A DNA stretch of 35,739 bases, from contig CAJUKV010000035.1 in NCBI GenBank assembly GCA_910587305.1, positions 1-35,739 on the forward strand. Reading direction: 5' to 3'. This DNA is from an uncultured Lachnospiraceae bacterium. GTDB taxonomy: Bacteria > Bacillota > Clostridia > Lachnospirales > Lachnospiraceae. The translations under genes were made by a program, and so were the position numbers. Below, one piece after another: positions 1 to 6,638 of the stretch (positions are counted from its first letter, which is position 1; each line of letters opens with the position of its first letter). The notes beneath the pieces were generated by a model, which was not told where the DNA came from, made no database searches, and saw only the letters and a list, made by a program, of their open reading frames with translations.

Positions 1-745
1 GGGTAAGCACCGGCGCCTGGCCGGCGGCTGTATTTCCGGTTTCCTGATCCGGCTCCGGTTCTGTTTCCGGCCCCTGTTCCGCTTCCCTCTCCGGCGTTTC
101 CCGGGGCATGCCTCCCGGCTCCCTTACGGCTTCCGGCTCCCGGCCTGCTTCCCTTCCTTGGGCGGGTACGGGGGACGGCTGCCCCTGTCCTGATGAGGAT
201 GGGCTTGGGGTATCAGGTTCCGATGATGGTTCCGGCGTTCTTCCCCCTGTTCCCCCCATTTTGCTTTCCTCGTTTCCACCTCCGCCGTCATTTTCTGTTT
301 CTTCTTCCGGCTCTTCATCTTCTGCACTGCTGTTTACAATGTTTCCTTCTTTCAGCTCAGCTTCTATCCCTGCGTCAAGGAACCGGTTCTCCACACTTTC
401 CTCTCCCTGTTCCGTATAAACTGCCGTAAATACTCTTGACGCCCTTGCCACATTTCCGGCCCTGTCGCTGACAGCGTAAAATACCACCGCCGTGTTTTCT
501 CCCCTGTTTTCGCTGATCTTCTCTACTACAATCCGTCCGCTGATGTCCCCGTCTTTTGTATCATAGGCGCTTACGCCCTTAAGCAGTTCTTGAGATTCCA
601 TTTCTTCCCTGTACACTGTCTCTACCGCTTCAAATGTAAGCTCCGGGCCTTCCCTGTCTTTCCCAAAGTACAGGATGGCGCACAGGAAAAGCAGTATCCC
701 GTTGGCCGCGGCAAGCAGTATGCCCATTATCCTGTTCCATCTCAT
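1..745 (-). CDS. Ig-like (DUF5011-type) membrane-anchored protein, 3' end outside the window
   Basis: Open reading frame of 248 visible codons that runs off the left edge. It starts at the ATG at 743-745, preceded on the minus strand by GCAGGGGG as ribosome binding site. The N-terminus is a short basic stretch (MRWNR) followed by one hydrophobic segment (about residues 6-26), which I read as a membrane anchor or uncleaved signal. Residues about 35-105 contain the motif LLKGVSAYDTKDGDIS and then SDRAGNVA, typical of bacterial cadherin/Ig-like DUF5011 domains. From about 140 onward the chain is a long Pro/Glu/Ser/Gly-rich low-complexity region that should lie outside the cell. It is the last visible gene of the polysaccharide operon, 66 bp after the kinase gene. 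The catalytic or binding part, if any, is beyond the window, so no function is assigned. Confidence 0.75.
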   Translation of the reverse strand, partial: MRWNRIMGILLAAANGILLFLCAILYFGKDREGPELTFEAVETVYREEMESQELLKGVSAYDTKDGDISGRIVVEKISENRGENTAVVFYAVSDRAGNVARASRVFTAVYTEQGEESVENRFLDAGIEAELKEGNIVNSSAEDEEPEEETENDGGGGNEESKMGGTGGRTPEPSSEPDTPSPSSSGQGQPSPVPAQGREAGREPEAVREPGGMPRETPEREAEQGPETEPEPDQETGNTAAGQAPVLT

Positions 746-811
746 ATTTATACCCCCTGCAGGCAGCAGCCAAAACTTGCTGCCATATACTGCAGGCTCT
801 GCCTGCGATGT

Positions 812-1948
812 TTATATATTTTCCAGGTATTCAATGTCTTCTTCCTTACGCCCTTTTTTGTGTTTGGCGCGCCACTCTTTTACAGTGGGAACGCTCCTTG
901 GCGTTTTTCTCTCTGCCGCCGCCCTTCCCCTGTCTTCCTCGCTGTCTTCCTCATAAAGTTTCCCTGCAGCTTTATTTTCAAAGTCGGCTATGTCGTCCGG
1001 GGTGATTCTGTCTATGTATCCCTCCATGTCTTTGCCGCCTTCTTCCATGAGGCTTTCTTTCTCCTTTTTTCCAGTGCCTTCCGCCTCTTCTTTTTCTGCC
1101 CTGTTTTCATCTACGGCTCCGTCTGCATCCGTATCCCCGTCCGCTTCTGTGATTTCTTCTATATCCGTATCCTCATCTTCGTACACATCCTTTTTGTAAG
1201 AATGCCCCGTATGCCGTACTGCACTCTCCACGCTGTTATCTTCTCCGTATTTCCCGTAGTATTTTCCGTAATATTTCCCATAATATCTTCCATAGTGGCC
1301 GTAGCAGCCTTTGCTGCTCATGTCCACTTTGTTTAATACCACTCCCAATATCCGGCTTCCCGCTTTGTCAAGCTGGTCTTTTACGCTCTGTACGAACCGG
1401 TAGCTTACCGCGTTGCTCTCCACCACCAGCACCGTCCCGTCACAGTTTTTCGCCGCAACAGCCGCGTCTATCACGCTCCCTAAGGGCGGGGTGTCTATGA
1501 TCACGTAGTCAAAGGAATTCCGAAGCCCTGCTATTAAGGAGGCAAACTTTTCTCCTCCAAGGAGCTCGCTGGGGTTGGGGGGCACGGGGCCTGAAAATAT
1601 CACGTACAGGTTTTTGATGTTGGTCTCGCACAGCACGTCCCTGTATTCCGCCCTGCCCGATAAGCAGTGGGTCATCCCCTGCCTTACGGCCCCTGTCCGG
1701 TATCGGCCCACAAGCACGGATTTTCTCATGTCCGCGTCGATCAGGATTGTCCTGCTCCCTGCTTCCGCAAAGGCCCTTGCCATCTCCATGGCAACGCTGG
1801 ATTTCCCTTCGTTGGGGGTGCAGCTGGTGACCGCCACCACCTTTACGTCCCTCCCGCAGAATTCTATGTTGGTCCTTAAGGTCTTGAAGGCTTCCTTCAT
1901 CCGGTAGTCTTCCCTCTGTCTGCTAAACTGTAACTTTACGCTCTGCAT
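812..1948 (-). CDS. CpsD/CapB-type bacterial tyrosine kinase with long acidic C-terminal tail
   Basis: 378-residue cytoplasmic BY-kinase that in known systems autophosphorylates its C-terminal tyrosine cluster and controls polysaccharide polymerisation with the Wzz partner. Visible motifs are Walker A (about 43-51, CTPNEGKSS), Walker A' (68-74, ILIDADMR), Walker B (149-154, VIIDTPP) and a Tyr/Gly cluster at 216-234 with repeated YYGKYYGK. Family members normally end at this cluster. Here about 145 more residues follow, very rich in Asp, Glu and Lys, with a few more Tyr near 251-256 and 374. The gene overlaps the end of the upstream XRE gene by 26 bp, suggesting translational coupling. The order phosphatase, Wzz, kinase matches the CpsB-CpsC-CpsD arrangement of Gram-positive capsule operons. 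The family call is firm; the role of the tail is unknown. Confidence 0.93.
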   Translation of the reverse strand: MQSVKLQFSRQREDYRMKEAFKTLRTNIEFCGRDVKVVAVTSCTPNEGKSSVAMEMARAFAEAGSRTILIDADMRKSVLVGRYRTGAVRQGMTHCLSGRAEYRDVLCETNIKNLYVIFSGPVPPNPSELLGGEKFASLIAGLRNSFDYVIIDTPPLGSVIDAAVAAKNCDGTVLVVESNAVSYRFVQSVKDQLDKAGSRILGVVLNKVDMSSKGCYGHYGRYYGKYYGKYYGKYGEDNSVESAVRHTGHSYKKDVYEDEDTDIEEITEADGDTDADGAVDENRAEKEEAEGTGKKEKESLMEEGGKDMEGYIDRITPDDIADFENKAAGKLYEEDSEEDRGRAAAERKTPRSVPTVKEWRAKHKKGRKEEDIEYLENI

Positions 1949-2474
1949 CCTGGTTTTCTTTTTCCTCTTTGTCTTTTATTTTTAATTCCATGATGGAAAG
2001 GATGTCTTCCTGCTCTCTTTGGGTCAGGCTGCGGAAACGGGCAAGGAGGCGTATTTCAAGGCTGCTTCCCCTTTCCCCTTCTGCACTGTCCTTTTTCAGG
2101 TCCTTCCTGCTTTCCTTACTTTCCGCAGGGTTTCCATCTCCTGAATTTTCATGATTCTGTTCCGGGCGGCGTTCCCCGTCTTCCTCCCGGTTTTCTAATC
2201 CGTATCTGCCGAGCATCATGCGGGAGAGCAGGTTCTCTACCGGGATCCCGTACAGTCTTGCAAGGCCGTACAGCGCTCCTGCCGGGGGCCTGATCCTCCC
2301 TGTCTCATAGTGGGAGTAGGTCTGCCTCGATATGTTCAGGTGGGAGGCCACGAAGTTCTGTCTGTAGTGACTGGATATCCGCAGCTGCCTTAGGTATTCC
2401 GGCAGTGTCTGCCTTCTCTCTGTTACCGGTGCTTTGGTTTCTGCCGGCTTTTCCTGTAAATATCCGGAAGCCAT
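1923..2474 (-). CDS. XRE-family helix-turn-helix regulator inside the polysaccharide operon
   Basis: 183-residue protein. Residues about 24-82 form a Cro/C1-type HTH (LPEYLRQLRISSHYRQNFVA, then NISRQTYSHYETGRIRPP). The C-terminal half is strongly charged, with a helical stretch ending in LTQREQEDILSIMELKIKDKEE. A strong GGGAGG ribosome binding site sits 6 bp before the ATG. The gene overlaps the 3' end of the Wzz gene by 52 bp and the 5' end of the kinase gene by 26 bp, so its translation is tied to both. A DNA-binding protein between the co-polymerase and its kinase is unusual. It could autoregulate the operon, or bind the kinase through its charged tail; both are inference. No membrane segment is seen. 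Confidence 0.85.
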   Translation of the reverse strand: MASGYLQEKPAETKAPVTERRQTLPEYLRQLRISSHYRQNFVASHLNISRQTYSHYETGRIRPPAGALYGLARLYGIPVENLLSRMMLGRYGLENREEDGERRPEQNHENSGDGNPAESKESRKDLKKDSAEGERGSSLEIRLLARFRSLTQREQEDILSIMELKIKDKEEKENQDAERKVTV

Positions 2475-3187
2475 TTTCTACCTCCCTTTTTCTTCTTTTT
2501 GCGATCCATTTCATCTGATGCCGCCGGTATCAGCGCCAAGGTGCTTAAGGATAAATACTTTTCCACATCCTCCGACGACTTGATGGTGTCATCCATCAGG
2601 TATCGGATTAAGATAACGGCGCATACCAGCAGTACCCCTGCCATTCCGCCCACTGCCGTCCACTTCATTACGCTTGGGCCCGCCTTTTCCGTTGGCATGT
2701 TGGCCTGCTCCACCACGTTCACAGCCTCTATATCCATTACGTTCTGGATATGGCTGCTGGCAACTTCCCTGATGCAGTTGGCCGTCTCCATGGCCTTTAC
2801 CGGATCCGTGTTTTCCACCGTGATTGCCACGATTCGGGTGTCCGTAGGCGTCTCCACACTGACTTTTTTCAGCAGCTCCTTGTATTCCATATCCATAGAA
2901 AGCTTCTGAATCACTTCTTCTAACACGTAGCGGCTGCTGATCAGCTCCGCGTAGTCCTTGGTCAGCTGGGTGCCAATCTGCACGTCGCTGTAGCTTACCG
3001 CCGCATTTTCCGTTTTATTTAATATATAGATCCTTGTGGTTGATTCATAATAAGGCGTCAATACAAAGCTGCTTAAAAGCAGGCAGATAAGGGCCGTAAA
3101 CAACCCGGCGCTTATGATAAGCCACGCCCTCCCAAGCAGTATGCCAAAGACCTCCAGCAGGTCTATTTCTATTTCATCGTTGCCCAT
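2423..3187 (-). CDS. Wzz/CapA-type polysaccharide co-polymerase (kinase activator)
   Basis: 254 residues with the two-membrane-segment layout of Gram-positive chain-length regulators (CpsC/YwqC/CapA family). There is a short cytoplasmic N-terminus (EIEIDLLEVFGILLGRAW), TM1 at about 22-43, and an extracytoplasmic domain with the typical YYESTTRIYIL and TDTRIVAITVENTDPVKAMETAN motifs. TM2 is at about 175-197, followed by a Lys/Arg-rich cytoplasmic tail. In this family the C-terminal cytoplasmic part activates the separate BY-kinase, encoded here two genes downstream. The gene is preceded by a 344-bp AT-rich repetitive stretch separating it from the phosphatase gene. A GAGGGAATGAG ribosome binding site precedes the ATG. 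Confidence 0.92.
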   Translation of the reverse strand: MGNDEIEIDLLEVFGILLGRAWLIISAGLFTALICLLLSSFVLTPYYESTTRIYILNKTENAAVSYSDVQIGTQLTKDYAELISSRYVLEEVIQKLSMDMEYKELLKKVSVETPTDTRIVAITVENTDPVKAMETANCIREVASSHIQNVMDIEAVNVVEQANMPTEKAGPSVMKWTAVGGMAGVLLVCAVILIRYLMDDTIKSSEDVEKYLSLSTLALIPAASDEMDRKKKKKGGRKWLPDIYRKSRQKPKHR

Positions 3188-3531
3188 CTCATTCCCTCTC
3201 TTTATGGAAAGTTTTCTCTTACAAAATTTTCTGTAAAAAATATTTCAGAAATTTTCTCTTTTGAAAATTTTTTTCTCTGAAAATCTTTTTCAAAAAGCTT
3301 TTCTTGCTTTTAAGTTTCTCTATATAAAAACTTCTTTTCATTCCGTCATAAGGCTTTTGGGAAAGCTTTTTTGCCGGAAAGTTTCCTGATCAAACACCGG
3401 CATGCTTCGTCAATCGGTTTATTGCATGAAAAAAGTTTTTAACTAAAAACTCCCTTCCTGAAAAGCATTCTTATCGGAAATCCTCTTGCTGAAAAATATC
3501 CTGATGAAAAAGCTTTCTCCCGCAAACCTTC
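3188..3531. repeat. AT-rich array of degenerate short palindromic units between cpsB-like and wzz-like genes
   Basis: 344 bp without a gene. Both strands show a quasi-periodic pattern of short GAAA...TTTTC motifs, such as TGAAAAAGCTTTCTCC, CTGAAAAATATCCTGA and CGGAAATCCTCTTG near 3480-3525, and AGAAAATTTTCT-like units near 3215-3300. The units are about 14-20 bp, degenerate, and many are nearly self-complementary. No conserved reading frame is seen. It may be a decayed repeat array or a structured spacer in the operon mRNA. Confidence 0.5.
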
Positions 3532-4257
3532 TCAAATATATTCGTCTCTTATCACTCTCATAGGGTTTTCATAAAAAAGCCTCTCCGCGTACCCTTCGCC
3601 GTATTTCCTGCTTACATATCCTGCGCAGTCGGAAAGAGCCGGCTTCCTTTTCCCCATGTCGTGGGCGTCCGTGGCCACGAAATGCACCAGCCCCTGTGCC
3701 AGAAGCTTTTTTGTGAACTGCTTTGCGCTAAATCCAAAAGTCCCCATAATACTCCCTGCATTCACCTGTATGTAACAGCCCATCCTGATGAAATCTTCCA
3801 CCCGGTCCGCTCTTGTAAGCATCCGGCCGTATCTTTCCACATGGGCAAGGATAGGGCGATAGCCGTGGGATAGGGCTTCGTACAGCCCGTACCGGATGTG
3901 GTCGATATCCTCTCCCATACCGAACTCCACCAGCACATATGCGGACCCGGCAAGGGTTAAGGCCCTTCCTTCCTCCAGCTTTTTAGTCATGTCGCTGCCA
4001 TAGTACATTTCGTTCCCTGTGTAGAACTTTATGTCCATTCCCTCTCCGCAGGCTTTGTCCTGCAAAATTTCCATAAGCCGTTTTATTTTTTCAGGATCTG
4101 CGTTGTGGTGGGAAGGTTTATTGTGGGGCGTTAAGATGATCTCCCTTATCCCGTCATTCCATGCGGTGCGCAGCATTTCCATGGCTGTTTCAAAATTTTC
4201 CGCTCCGTCGTCTATTTCAGGCAGAATGTGGGAATGAATATCTATGTAGGAATCCAA
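3532..4257 (-). CDS. CpsB/YwqE-type PHP-domain protein-tyrosine phosphatase
   Basis: Metal-dependent PHP-fold phosphatase that in known capsule systems dephosphorylates the tyrosine kinase. Motifs counted from the proposed start: DIHSHILPEIDDGAE (residues 6-20, metal ligands H8 and H10), LTPHN, GNEMYYG, LAHVERY and FVATDAHD. The frame stays open upstream to 4590. I place the start at the TTG at 4255-4257, preceded by AGGGAGGAAGGTGA, giving 241 residues, the normal size of the family. The GTG at 4264-4266 (244 residues) is the alternative, but its spacing to the Shine-Dalgarno is very short. The upstream 110 codons are arginine-rich and lack any family similarity I recognise, so I treat them as leader. 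First gene of the operon. Confidence 0.9.
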   Translation of the reverse strand: MDSYIDIHSHILPEIDDGAENFETAMEMLRTAWNDGIREIILTPHNKPSHHNADPEKIKRLMEILQDKACGEGMDIKFYTGNEMYYGSDMTKKLEEGRALTLAGSAYVLVEFGMGEDIDHIRYGLYEALSHGYRPILAHVERYGRMLTRADRVEDFIRMGCYIQVNAGSIMGTFGFSAKQFTKKLLAQGLVHFVATDAHDMGKRKPALSDCAGYVSRKYGEGYAERLFYENPMRVIRDEYI

Positions 4258-4584
4258 CTTTTTCACCTTCCTCCCTGTACGTTTTCCGCCGTGCCCTAAA
4301 GGGTTTTTGAAAAATGCCTTAGCAGGCGGGATAAAGCCTGCAAGCACTGTAAAGCTGCGGCCTATGCTGCCTTTACACGCTTTCCGCCATGCCGCCAAAC
4401 GGCGGCATAAACGCCCATCGCCTCCCAACTTAACGGGCCGGACTTTCGGTAACAGAAAGCGCCGGGTTTTACCCCGGATTTGCATTTTCTTATTTCGTAA
4501 ATTTACATAATTTACGAAATAAGAAAAAATATCCCCCAAAACCCTTGTAAATACAAGAAAGCAGGACTTATGCCCTGCTCCTTT
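4258..4584 (-). promoter_or_regulatory. Long structured 5' leader of the polysaccharide operon
   Basis: Between the predicted promoter (4802-4807) and the phosphatase start lie about 540 nt of leader, of which this stretch is GC-rich and folded. Visible stems, read on the minus strand, are ATGCCGCC/GGCGGCAT (near 4382-4405), GCAGGC/GCCTGC (near 4320-4345), CCGGG-type stems near 4462-4478, AGCAGG/CCTGCT near 4558-4580, and the 43-bp perfect palindrome at 4485-4527. No riboswitch class matched by eye. It could hold an attenuator or antiterminator; this is inference. Confidence 0.4.
4492..4520. other. Recombinase core-type site 1 (inside a 43-bp perfect palindrome)
   Basis: 29-bp site beginning ATTTCGTA and ending TACGAAAT with centre TTACATA. 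It sits inside a longer perfect inverted repeat: 19-bp arms at 4485-4503 and 4509-4527 around the 5-nt spacer TACAT. The arm and spacer sizes fit tyrosine recombinase core sites. A second copy in the opposite orientation lies at 6210-6238 and differs at 3 of 29 positions. Confidence 0.7.
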
Positions 4585-4616
4585 GACCATTTTTTTGACG
4601 GCCTAAAAAAATTTTA
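4582..4616. repeat. 35-bp direct repeat, copy A (TTTGACCA...TTTGACGGCC)
   Basis: The element contains two TTTGAC motifs 12 bp apart, then GGCCTAAAAAAATTTTA. Copy B at 5975-6009 matches at 31 of 35 positions in the same orientation. Copy A lies in the leader of the polysaccharide operon, 61 bp inside core site 1. The paired direct motifs resemble arm-type sites of tyrosine recombinases, but each copy also lies in a 5' leader. Confidence 0.75.
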
Positions 4617-4827
4617 TAATTTTTTCAGCCCCTCAAATTGTATTTTATTTTATATTACTTTATATCGTTTAACCGTCTTATCGAGGTTTGATTTTCTATT
4701 AAAAAACTACTTTATAATAATCGTTTTTAAATATATTTATTAATTCAATTGCGCACCTCATATTGAGTCTCGGCAACACCATATATCGATAATATTCATT
4801 CATTATATCACACATTCAATCTTTACC
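4617..4827 (-). promoter_or_regulatory. Polysaccharide operon promoter region (extended -10)
   Basis: AT-rich 211-bp stretch between the recombinase stop and repeat A. On the minus strand TGATATAAT (TATAAT at 4802-4807) gives a perfect -10 box with the TG extension. The -35 region (TTAAGG) is poor, as often with extended -10 promoters. Transcription would start near 4795 and run leftward through repeat A and core site 1 into the phosphatase gene. Confidence 0.55.
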
Positions 4828-5949
4828 TTAATAACAGCATATATCAAACTTCTCCATAAGCTCCTTTTTATGCTGCAAACTGGAATGGACATACAGGTTT
4901 AAAGTTACCTGCACGCTACTGTGTCCTAAAATCTCGCTAAGGCTCTTGGCATCAAACCCTTTATCCATGCATCTGGTAGCAAAGGCATGGCGCAGCATAT
5001 GAAAGTGAAAGCCCTCTATCCCACAGCTTTCCAGTATCCTGGCAAAACGGTACTGTAAGGTTCTCGGCTCCACCCAGGCTTTTTTCTTTCCCTTTATGAT
5101 ATACTCCCCATCTTCCCTTCGGTACTTTTTTAGCAAGGGGGCAAGCACGGGCGGAATGGGGATTATCCGAAAGGAGGCGCTTGTTTTTGGGGCCTGCACC
5201 AGGATTTCCGTACTGCTTTTCCCCACATCCCCCGCTCCCGTCTTCACCCGCTGCAGGTTTCTCCTGATGTAAATGACTCCCTCCGTAAGGCTTACATCTT
5301 CCCAGGTAAGAGCGCATATTTCCCCAATCCGCATGCCTGTATAAAAGGCAATCAATATCCCCAGACAGGTATTATCCTGTGCATTTTCCAAAAGATATTT
5401 CTCCAAAACCGCCATATCCTTCTCCCCCGGCAGCATTACCTGCCCTCGTTTTATAGGCATTATCTGGTTTTCCGGAATCTCTATGGCATAGTGATATTTC
5501 TTTTTTACATACCTTAGAGCCCGAAGCGCAATTCCACAGATATTCCTGATATATTCCTCGGAAACCGGCTCATCCTCCGCTTCTCTGCGTATGCTTTCCG
5601 CAAAATCCATAAGCGCCCTTCCGTCTACTTTATCGGCCCTGACGTTTCCCAGGCAGGGAATAATATACTTATCCGTAACCTGACGGTAGGCGGCATAAGT
5701 GGATTTCTTCCATAAAGGCCCTTTCTCTTTCATCCATGTGTACATCACATCCGCCATACTCCCTTTCACAGGCTCCCCCTCCGGCTTCCAGGATTTTTTC
5801 ATCAGATCCAGTTTTGCTTTCACATCATTGTAATTTTCCCCATAAACAGATCTATATTTTCGCTCTCCTTTTTCCGCTCCCTCATCCACAATACGGCCCT
5901 CCCAACGGCCGTCTTTTCTCTTATAAATATTGGCTCCTCTTCTTGACAT
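4828..5949 (-). CDS. Tyrosine-type site-specific recombinase (integrase family)
   Basis: 373 residues from the ATG at 5947-5949, preceded by GGAAAGGAAGG at good spacing; a TTG 7 codons upstream is less likely. The N-terminal 45 residues (RGANIYKRKDGRWEGRIVDE) resemble the small arm-binding AP2-like domain of Tn916/phage-type integrases. A SAM-like core-binding domain spans about 63-150. The catalytic domain keeps the full set: R207 (TGMRIGE), K255 (PKTSAS), H317 and R320 (HMLRHAF), H343 (LGHSS) and nucleophile Y353 (LNLYVH). No excisionase, phage or conjugation genes accompany it, so it is not part of a recognisable prophage or ICE. It lies between two inverted core-type sites beside the polysaccharide operon, which suggests a role as DNA invertase for that operon. 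Confidence 0.92.
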   Translation of the reverse strand: MSRRGANIYKRKDGRWEGRIVDEGAEKGERKYRSVYGENYNDVKAKLDLMKKSWKPEGEPVKGSMADVMYTWMKEKGPLWKKSTYAAYRQVTDKYIIPCLGNVRADKVDGRALMDFAESIRREAEDEPVSEEYIRNICGIALRALRYVKKKYHYAIEIPENQIMPIKRGQVMLPGEKDMAVLEKYLLENAQDNTCLGILIAFYTGMRIGEICALTWEDVSLTEGVIYIRRNLQRVKTGAGDVGKSSTEILVQAPKTSASFRIIPIPPVLAPLLKKYRREDGEYIIKGKKKAWVEPRTLQYRFARILESCGIEGFHFHMLRHAFATRCMDKGFDAKSLSEILGHSSVQVTLNLYVHSSLQHKKELMEKFDICCY

Positions 5950-5974
5950 AAACGTTTCCTTCCTTTCCAAAATT

Positions 5975-6009
5975 TTTGACCAGAAATTTGACGGCCTAAA
6001 AAAATTTTA
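5975..6009. repeat. 35-bp direct repeat, copy B
   Basis: Second copy of the TTTGACCA...TTTGACGGCC element, ending 26 bp upstream of the recombinase start and lying in its 5' leader. The only differences from copy A are the four bases between the two halves (GAAA instead of TTTT). Confidence 0.75.
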
Positions 6010-6124
6010 AGAGCAGAAATTTCATAAAAATATGCCGTCAGCGCTGCCCCGGATCTTATCATGCGTGAAAAAGAAATCACAATTTATCAAAATAAGGTAA
6101 AAATAGATAAAATAAAATAGATAG
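6010..6124 (-). promoter_or_regulatory. Probable recombinase promoter
   Basis: On the minus strand TGATAAGAT gives an extended -10 (TAAGAT at 6053-6058) with TTGTGA 18 bp upstream as a weak -35. The transcript would pass through repeat B and reach the ribosome binding site about 90 nt later. Weak promoter calls of this kind are uncertain. Confidence 0.35.
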
Positions 6125-6153
6125 TTGATTTTTTGAATGTTTTGTAGTATAGT
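6125..6153 (+). promoter_or_regulatory. Rightward sigma-A promoter TTGATT-17-TATAGT inside the candidate invertible segment
   Basis: -35 TTGATT at 6125-6130, 17-bp spacer, -10 TATAGT at 6148-6153. It points out of the segment across core site 2. In the present orientation it reads toward the LysM gene, which has a separate promoter of its own. After inversion it would read into the polysaccharide operon. Confidence 0.55.
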
Positions 6154-6209
6154 TCTTTTAGCGTTTTTTGTAATATTTGCATTGATTTGCAGTTTTTCTT
6201 TCTTTTTGC

Positions 6210-6238
6210 ATTTCGTAAAATATGTAATTCTACGAAAT
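6210..6238. other. Recombinase core-type site 2, inverted relative to site 1
   Basis: 12-bp arms (ATTTCGTAAAAT and ATTCTACGAAAT, one mismatch) around spacer ATGTA, the reverse complement of the site 1 spacer TACAT. The reverse complement of this site equals site 1 at 26 of 29 positions including the central TTACATA. Read in the same orientation the match falls to 21 of 29. Confidence 0.7.
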
Positions 6239-6638
6239 TATTCTTTAATATTTTTCCCATTTTTTTCCAAAAAAAAGCATGGTGTAAGTTTTTATGTAAT
6301 TATTTTTTTAGGGTAACCGGAAACACAATTCGAAGTGGAAGAAATGATACGATACATAGATGCAGACAGTATCCGCGCCATACCCCTTAGCGGACATGTC
6401 TCCTTTACTTGATATCTTAATAAAACGATAAAAATATATTATAAAATTATTATTCGACCCATTATACGTTAATTCGGTTCATTTCTAAGCTCATTGCCCA
6501 ATGTCCAAAAGCAGTATATACTATTTCCTGTAAACACATTTTAGCGATACCCGGCACAGTCCGTCAGGATAGCTGTGCTATGAGATAGAAGAAGATTTCC
6601 AAATGCTTTTCATTTTATAAAGGACGGTGAAAGAACTT
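6239..6638 (+). promoter_or_regulatory. Upstream region of the LysM gene with its own promoter
   Basis: 400 bp without a convincing gene. TTGCCC (6494-6499), 17-bp spacer and TATACT (6517-6522) form a good promoter about 115 nt before the LysM start. A GCACAG/CTGTGC stem follows near 6554-6579 in the leader. A 22-codon open frame at about 6345-6413 has no recognisable ribosome binding site and was not called as a gene. Confidence 0.5.

Larger units (their letters stand above)
4485..6238. other. Candidate invertible segment carrying its own recombinase and two outward promoters
   Basis: About 1.75 kb bounded by the two inverted core-type sites. It contains one gene (tyrosine recombinase), a leftward extended -10 promoter facing the polysaccharide operon (4802-4807), a rightward promoter (6125-6153) facing site 2, and two 35-bp direct repeats. 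Inversion between the two sites would exchange the promoter that faces the operon. Matching asymmetric spacers in opposite orientation are what tyrosine recombinases need for inversion. That the segment inverts is inference from structure. Confidence 0.55.

Noticed and set aside
590..1336. Plus-strand open frame of 248 codons
   Set aside because: Lies opposite the tyrosine kinase gene; composition is Phe/Ser/Pro-rich antisense translation of its acidic tail, with no ribosome binding site.
4258..4480. Riboswitch in the operon leader
   Set aside because: The stems do not fit the cyclic-di-GMP, ydaO or other classes I can recall; left as a structured leader only.
4258..4590. N-terminal extension of the CpsB-like phosphatase to 4590
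   Set aside because: The frame is open, but the added 111 residues are Arg/Lys-rich, exceed the family size, cross the recombination site and lack homology; a supported start exists at 4257.
4828..5949. Prophage or integrative conjugative element
   Set aside because: Only the recombinase is present; no excisionase, replication, structural or mobilisation genes are visible on either side.
6345..6413. 22-codon frame MIRYIDADSIRAIPL...
   Set aside because: No convincing ribosome binding site and too short to judge; possibly a gene remnant.
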